A stretch of DNA of 40,565 nt from Anaerolineae bacterium (GTDB lineage: Bacteria > Chloroflexota > Anaerolineae > Epilineales > Epilineaceae). A program made the position numbers and the translations under genes. Below, in pieces: positions 35,593-40,565 of the stretch; the stretch's first letter is position 1, and every line of letters starts with the position of its first letter. The stretch spans positions 1-40,565 of the forward strand of contig JAJCYU010000038.1 in NCBI GenBank assembly GCA_029262755.1, given 5' to 3'. Below the pieces are notes generated by a model that saw nothing but the letters and a program-made list of their open reading frames with translations, was not told where the DNA came from and ran no database searches.

Positions 35593-36788
35593 CGTGCGCC
35601 CTCGACGTAGGCGATGCCGAAGAGCCAGCTTCCCACGAGCGCGGCGAGCGCGAACGCGGCCCAGCCGGATTGATCGATCAAGGTGGCCAGCGCGCGCTCA
35701 GCACGGGTCGGCTCGACCGACGCCGCCGGGTCGTCGTCGGCTCCCCGATCCGCACCTGTCGCTGCCACCCCACCGCGCGCGATGCGGGTTGCGGCGGCGG
35801 AGATGGTCGCGGCCGGATCGGGCACCTCGCCCAGCGACTCCGCGCGCGCCGTCGCCTCCACGGCCACGGAAAGCGCAAGTCCTTGGAGCCGAGACGCGGC
35901 GATAGCGGGGTCCTCGGTAACCGTGGGCACGGGCGTGATCGGGGTAAGCGTCGGCCACGGGAGGCGCGTCGCGGTCCCCGTCGGCTCACCGGCCGGCCCG
36001 AGGACCTGCAGGCACATGCCGTCCCAACGCGATACGTTGTGGCGCAAGATCCGCAGCGGCTGGCCGCGGCTGAACAACGTCACGACCGAGCGCTCCGACA
36101 CGGACTCCACGACCAACGGCTGCCACGCGTCCGTGATCGTTATGGGCGAGGTCCAGCTCACGGCTTCACCATTGGGATCCTCGCCGCCGCGGGGATCGAT
36201 GCCCAGCGTATAGGCGTAGGTTCCCGGCGGCTCCGAGAAAGCCTCTTTGTCCCCATTGGTCGCCCACGCGTAGACCCATGCGCGGGCTAGAATCTGGCTG
36301 CCTGCCGGAACCGCGACGCGCTGCCACAGCCCGCCGGTATGCGTGGCGTCGTCCGTCGAGATCTCGGCGCTCCAAACACCAAGACCGACCCTTCGACCGC
36401 CGGCCTCGTCGTCCCCCGCCCGTGCGCGGCGAGGCTGGAAGTGCGGAGGGTAGTTCAGGCCGTCGACGCCGGGTACCGTTGCGAACCACGGCGACCAACC
36501 GATCGGCACTCGTTCCTCGGCCCGTGGGCCCTGCTGGACTCCCTCTTCGAAGCCAGGGTTGACGAGCAGGTTGCCGGGGCATGGCGCGGGGTCGGGCCGA
36601 GCGGCCGTTGCGACGCCCGCAGCGCGATGTCCGATGCCGAGCGCCGCGGTAGCTCCGACAATCGCGGCGACGGCAATGGCGGCAACGACCGGAGCACGAA
36701 GTCCGGCGGCCGGAGCACAGCGGGACGCGCCCGCGAGGCCGTGACGCACGCGCATCACCAGCTCCCGCTCAAGAATGCCGCCGCCCAT
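35589..36788 (-). CDS. Membrane-anchored extracellular protein with 'LVNPGFEEG' module
   Basis: 399 residues. A hydrophobic signal segment (about 30-53) is followed by NLLVNPGFEEG, the opening often seen in carbohydrate-binding-like jelly-roll modules; the module continues with WSAEISTDDATHTGGLWQRVAVPAGS and ARAWVYAWATNGD. A Thr/Pro linker (about 258-270) and an Ala/Asp-rich region precede a C-terminal membrane helix (about 375-395). It thus seems anchored at both ends. ATG 36788 has GAGGAG 6 nt upstream; the frame's long extension to 37232 overlaps the next gene and is not used. Coupled to the PTPS-related gene by ATGA. Confidence 0.8.
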   Translation of the reverse strand: MGGGILERELVMRVRHGLAGASRCAPAAGLRAPVVAAIAVAAIVGATAALGIGHRAAGVATAARPDPAPCPGNLLVNPGFEEGVQQGPRAEERVPIGWSPWFATVPGVDGLNYPPHFQPRRARAGDDEAGGRRVGLGVWSAEISTDDATHTGGLWQRVAVPAGSQILARAWVYAWATNGDKEAFSEPPGTYAYTLGIDPRGGEDPNGEAVSWTSPITITDAWQPLVVESVSERSVVTLFSRGQPLRILRHNVSRWDGMCLQVLGPAGEPTGTATRLPWPTLTPITPVPTVTEDPAIAASRLQGLALSVAVEATARAESLGEVPDPAATISAAATRIARGGVAATGADRGADDDPAASVEPTRAERALATLIDQSGWAAFALAALVGSWLFGIAYVEGAR

Positions 36789-36959
36789 TCCTTGCTCCTC
36801 GTGCCTGAAGTCCGGTGCTCGTCCACATGATTCGTACTCCGGGCGAAGCAACCAATCGGTTCTCGCCGGCCGCGGGTAGCCCTGGCGGCCGGCGCAGCGG
36901 GTCCCTGTACATATGGCCGAACAACGCGTCGCCCGACCACGTGCGCCGTGCGGCCCGCC

Positions 36960-36965
36960 ATTATA
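36960..36965 (-). promoter_or_regulatory. Putative -10 element before the LVNPGFEEG protein gene
   Basis: A perfect TATAAT on the minus strand, about 170 bp before the ATG. No -35 match at 16-18 bp. The long leader resembles the arrangement at 7051. Confidence 0.4.
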
Positions 36966-37020
36966 GTCGGCCCAACGGCCATCCCCGCCCCGCGTGGGCG
37001 CGCGCATGAATCGTCGGCGT

Positions 37021-39981
37021 TCACGGCCACACCAACAGCAGCGCGTTGCCGTCCACTCTTTCGCCTTCCTCGACGTCAAGGGGACGTCCGTCCAGCCCCT
37101 CGGTAAGCATGAGGCCGAAGCCCGACACGCGACCGTCCGCGACGGCATGCCCCACCCGTGCGTCGAGCGCATGCACGATCTCGACACGCTGGCCTGCATG
37201 CCACGCGGATGGCGGGAAGACGCCCAATCCAAGGGGCCACGCGAGCGTCGAACCGCGAACTCCGTCGCCGGGAGGCAGCGGTAGTACGACCAACCACGGG
37301 TCGCCGCTGCGCAACGCGACCGCTTCCGGCAGGCTCCAGCGCATCACGAGCTCGGTCCCACTGCCGACCATGGCCCTGCGCAGCCATCCCACCTCTAGCG
37401 CAGGCCCATCGCGATAGCGCCCGCTCGCGCCATCGTGTCGATTCGAACGCCCCACACGGCTACCGGGTGCGGTCGAATCGGAGGCCGTCGCACCCACGGC
37501 CTTCGCGCTCGCGCCCGTCGCATCTACACCCGCGGTATCCACCGCAATCGCGCCTTCCACGCTTGCGGCCCGTGCCTCCCAGTCTCTGGAGGCGTCCAGC
37601 TCGCCGGATCGCGCGTCGATGCTCGCCAGGTCATCACCCCCGTCCACGCGGACCGCAAGCAGTCGCGCCCGCGGCTCCAAGTCGCCGCGCTCGGCCCCCA
37701 AGGCGCGCATGCGAAGCGTGCTCGTCGCAGGCAGCGAGGCCCACATTCGGACCGGGTCGAGCCCGTAGGGCATCAAGAACGCACTGCCGCGCCCGGCCTC
37801 GAGGACGGGATCGTAGGGATCCACCAGCCGCAGCGCTTCGATGGGTGCCAGGAAGGCCACGCTCGTCCAGCCGTCGCGCAGCCGCCGGTCGAGCCACACG
37901 GCCGCGCGCTCGCCCGGTGGAGGCCCACGCGTCTCGCGCCCGACGCCTGCGGCCTCCGCAGCGCCGAGCCGCGCCCCGATCGCGTCCGCTCGCGTCGTGG
38001 CCGGCCACGGCGCCGACCACCCACCCGTCCAGCCATAGCCCGTGGCCACAGCCGCCTGGCGCGCGACCTCGACCGCGGCGCCGTCGAAGGCGAGGTACAG
38101 CTCGGACCAGGCCCTCAGGGGATCGCGATGCGCGCGCCGCGGCGGGGGCATGGCTCGGCGAAGCAGCGCACGGGCCCGCCCGGAAGCCGGCCGCGAGTCG
38201 ATCATTCGCCCTTCGTCTTGCCCAGTGAAGGCGATTGTTTCGGCGCCCGGTGGCGCGCCGCCGGCCCCACCCCGTTCCCGGTCCGTGGACGCGACCCGCG
38301 AACGAGGCGCAAGCCCCCAGAACGCTCGTAGCTCGGCAGAGGCGTCGCGCGCCGCGGACGACGGCCAGCGCACGAACTCGGCCGCGGCAGCGCGATGGGC
38401 GAATGGATACTCAGCACGCCCGGAGGCCAGCAGCCGAGCGTAGGCGCTAGTGCCGGCCGCCTCGAGGCCGAGCGCTAGCGTCAAGCCGAGTCCGGCGCCG
38501 ACGAACGCCGCGGATCCGCGCCGCTGCGACCAGCCCATTACGGTGGCGCCCCCCACCCCGGCGATGACCGCCAGCGCCGGTAGCAGGCCCACCGCCCGTA
38601 CGAAGTGCGGCGCGTCCTGCGCCAAGGCCGTCGGCAAGGCGAGCGCGACGATCCACGCCAGCAGCGCGAGCGCGCTCCCCCGCCCCACGTGCTCGCCCGG
38701 CCCTCGCATCGCGACAACGTCCCCGGACTCGCGGTCGCCGCCGTCGTTGCGGTAGCGGTCGTCGTTGCGGTCGCCGCCGCCGTTGCGGTCGATTGCGCCG
38801 CCGTCGTTGCGGTCGGTTGCGCCGCCGTCGTTGCGGTCGCCGCCGTCGTTGCGGTCGGTTGCGTCGCCGTCGCTGCCATCGCCTTCGCCGTCGCCGTCGC
38901 CGTGGCCGCGCGACCTCCTTGGGCCTCGCCGGCCGGCAGCAAACTCCCGACCCACGGTCACGCGCAGGACGATGAACAGTCCGAGCAGCCAGACCGCGGC
39001 CATGGGTGGTGCGAGCAAGGGACGCCCCGGAACGTTATGTCGAGCTATTAGGTCGCCGTGTACGAAGACGAGGCCCGCTGCGCGGCCCAGACCGGCCAGC
39101 AGGGCGCCGGTCAGTGCGACGATGACCTCCATGCCCGCGGCCTCGGTGCCAAGCTCACCAGCGGCAGGCGCGACGCCGGACGCGACCTGCGCCGCGCGCG
39201 TCCAAGGCGCGCTGCCCGACCGGACCGCGGCCAGGACGACGGCCCCCGCGATGACGCTCCATGGCGCGAGCCACGCGGCCACACGCGCCGCCAATCGTAG
39301 GCGTGCCCCCCGCCGCGACGTGCCGATCCGTCGCCGGCCCGCACGGCGACCGAGGGCGGCCCACGCGACGCCCCATGCGAGCACGCCGAGCGGTGCAGCC
39401 CAGGCGGCCGTATAGGTCGCGTGCGCCAGGCCGGCCAGCGCTCCGGAGCCTGCCAGCCACCATCCGGCTCGGGGCGCCCCCGCCGCGTGGCGTCGCCATC
39501 CCACGACCGCCGCCGCACCCGCAAGCGCCAGGACGGCGGGCAACAGGCCGGCACGCAGACCGACGCGCCCCATCCACACCGGCCACGGTGCGATCGCCAT
39601 GACCGCTGCCGCGATCATGCCCGCCCGCCGTCCGGCCATCACGCGACCCAACGCGCACGTTGCCGCGATCGCCACGGCGCCGGCCAAGGCGATAGGCAAC
39701 CGCAACGCAGCGGGCGACGGGCCCAGCAGAGCAACAAACGGCGACGCGATCCAGACAAACAAGGGCTCGCGACCGTTGTTGGCCGGATACCACCCTCTGG
39801 GCCCTTCGATGACGGTGGCCAGCGCGTCCAACCCGTACCAGGCCTCATCGCGGTACATCCCGGGCGGCGCAAGCGCGTCCGGCAAACGCAGCAGGAAGCC
39901 ACCGATCACGAGCAACGCAACCAACCCCTGCCAGGCAAGGCGGGAAGACCGGATACGTTTCCATGGCCACCGTCGCGTCAT
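37021..39981 (-). CDS. GT39-like glycosyltransferase membrane protein with Asn-Asp-Gly repeat loop
   Basis: 986 residues. First membrane helix (about 15-31) followed by the GT39/RgtA-type motif GMYRDEAWYG (Asp45-Glu46) and PANNGREPLFVWIASP, then about eight more helices to ~345 and further ones to ~510, and a large C-terminal soluble domain (510-986). GT39 enzymes move sugars from polyprenyl phosphates to proteins or glycans. Residues 360-420 are a hydrophilic insert of repeated DRNDGG-type units between two helices. ATG 39981 chosen because the first helix then starts near the N-terminus; the frame opens earlier at 40143. Confidence 0.85.
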   Translation of the reverse strand: MTRRWPWKRIRSSRLAWQGLVALLVIGGFLLRLPDALAPPGMYRDEAWYGLDALATVIEGPRGWYPANNGREPLFVWIASPFVALLGPSPAALRLPIALAGAVAIAATCALGRVMAGRRAGMIAAAVMAIAPWPVWMGRVGLRAGLLPAVLALAGAAAVVGWRRHAAGAPRAGWWLAGSGALAGLAHATYTAAWAAPLGVLAWGVAWAALGRRAGRRRIGTSRRGARLRLAARVAAWLAPWSVIAGAVVLAAVRSGSAPWTRAAQVASGVAPAAGELGTEAAGMEVIVALTGALLAGLGRAAGLVFVHGDLIARHNVPGRPLLAPPMAAVWLLGLFIVLRVTVGREFAAGRRGPRRSRGHGDGDGEGDGSDGDATDRNDGGDRNDGGATDRNDGGAIDRNGGGDRNDDRYRNDGGDRESGDVVAMRGPGEHVGRGSALALLAWIVALALPTALAQDAPHFVRAVGLLPALAVIAGVGGATVMGWSQRRGSAAFVGAGLGLTLALGLEAAGTSAYARLLASGRAEYPFAHRAAAAEFVRWPSSAARDASAELRAFWGLAPRSRVASTDRERGGAGGAPPGAETIAFTGQDEGRMIDSRPASGRARALLRRAMPPPRRAHRDPLRAWSELYLAFDGAAVEVARQAAVATGYGWTGGWSAPWPATTRADAIGARLGAAEAAGVGRETRGPPPGERAAVWLDRRLRDGWTSVAFLAPIEALRLVDPYDPVLEAGRGSAFLMPYGLDPVRMWASLPATSTLRMRALGAERGDLEPRARLLAVRVDGGDDLASIDARSGELDASRDWEARAASVEGAIAVDTAGVDATGASAKAVGATASDSTAPGSRVGRSNRHDGASGRYRDGPALEVGWLRRAMVGSGTELVMRWSLPEAVALRSGDPWLVVLPLPPGDGVRGSTLAWPLGLGVFPPSAWHAGQRVEIVHALDARVGHAVADGRVSGFGLMLTEGLDGRPLDVEEGERVDGNALLLVWP
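38722..38904 (-). repeat. Coding minisatellite (Asn-Asp-Gly-Gly-Asp-Arg units) in the GT39-like gene
   Basis: The plus strand reads as imperfect repeats of GCCGCCGTCGTTGCGGTC with variants GTTGCGGTCG. On the coding strand they give RNDGG(D/A/AT)DR units, after a DGDGEG stretch. At least six RND or RNG units are present. The imperfect copies and changing lengths suggest expansion by slippage. Confidence 0.75.
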
Positions 39982-40565
39982 GAGCGGCTTATCGCAGGGC
40001 GTGGGCGAATGGAGGTGTAGACGTCGATCACCGGCGCGGCAATGCCCCGTGCCGGTGGGCCGCGCAGGCTCCGCGGACCCCGTGAGCGGTGCGTATGACG
40101 TCGATCGCCGGACACGCGCGGATCGCCAGGCGCGCACGAACATTGAAGAGAACGCGATGCCAACGAATCGAGCTAGTCCCGTCGAACCCGACGATCCCGT
40201 CGCAGGCGATCATCCGTTTGCGCTACGTCGACCGCGAATGCGTCCGGCACCATCCAAGCAATGAGGCCTTGCGCGACGAAACAGAATGGAGCGCTACCGA
40301 ACGGAGCGCACCCACGGGCAACCAGGAAGCGCCGACCCGCCAGAGGCGCGAGTATAGCCCGACCGCCCGGCAGGCGCTTGGAACGATGGCTGTACGCCGC
40401 ATCGACCTGCGATACCATGGACGGCATGAGCGATCACGCGCATCGTACGTGCGCGCTTGAACCACGTGCACCCTGTACTCCCCGCAAGCATCCGGCGACC
40501 ACCCCGATCCGCGCGCCCTGAGGGCCAGACGGCAGGGATGCGAACCGCAGCGGCACCACCACGCC
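39982..40565. other. Right-edge region without a supported gene
   Basis: 584 bp upstream of the GT39-like gene. Only short or Arg-rich frames are open on either strand. A TATACT box on the minus strand (40351-40356) has no recognisable gene at a normal distance (the next minus ATG of the GT39-like gene is 370 bp away). An ATG at 40538 could begin a gene outside the window but shows no proof. Confidence 0.4.

Noticed and set aside
40261-40521. Small plus-strand frame near the right edge
   Set aside because: No ribosome-binding site, Arg/Pro-rich content and no family features.

Overview
The window is a 40.6 kb piece of a high-GC bacterial chromosome, densely packed with housekeeping and envelope genes. 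No rRNA, tRNA, CRISPR array, phage or insertion sequence was found. The gene set and several habits suggest a Chloroflexota bacterium, perhaps Thermomicrobia-like (inference): large GT-C/GT39-type membrane proteins, secreted proteins ending in a Thr/Pro-rich or Pro-rich stretch plus a short '(F)LP(L/W)' tail, PD40 propellers, a VanW/PG_binding_4 protein, and RNase Y, SpoVS and RicT in an apparently non-sporulating context. 

Layout. (1) 1-5019, minus strand: an operon with a good promoter (TTGACC-N18-TATGAT) encoding an acyl-CoA dehydrogenase, a propionyl-CoA carboxylase beta subunit, a biotin carboxylase and a separate biotin carrier protein that runs off the left edge. This looks like branched-chain or odd-chain acyl-CoA catabolism toward methylmalonyl-CoA. 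(2) 5160-9020: a secreted subtilisin-like protease and a divergent VanW-family wall-associated protein. (3) 9091-13527, plus strand: recA (with a possible LexA half-palindrome and a terminator before recX), recX, rny (RNase Y) and spoVS. The order resembles the recA-rny-spoVS neighbourhood of Bacillus. (4) 13805-21400, minus strand: a tightly packed, partly translationally coupled seven-gene run: Amidase_2 family amidase, scpA, SRPBCC protein, M23 peptidase, TolB-like propeller, holB and ricT. radC lies just upstream. (5) 22556-24416, plus: a HAD hydrolase coupled to ribonuclease D. (6) 24464-27923: an AI-2E/PerM family membrane protein coupled to an alpha/beta hydrolase, and a divergent MscS channel. 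(7) 28088-32487: a PD40 propeller protein and hisS, then an MFS transporter. (8) 32551-39981, minus: a GT39-like 986-residue membrane protein with an Asn-Asp-Gly repeat loop, a secreted or anchored 'LVNPGFEEG' protein, and a 1013-residue GT-C-like (PTPS-related) membrane protein. This is probably a cell-surface glycan or glycoprotein set. 

The most interesting point is the cluster of RNase Y with a RicT homologue (the Fe-S protein that partners RNase Y in Bacillus). RicT keeps both C-x4-CC cysteine motifs but carries a roughly 220-residue disordered tail with an RGG-like Gly-Arg run and a Lys/Arg block. SpoVS, between them, also carries an unusual disordered tail of about 75 residues. A second point is that the condensin subunit ScpA is translationally coupled to peptidoglycan hydrolases. 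All function calls rest on reading motifs by eye; no database search was possible.
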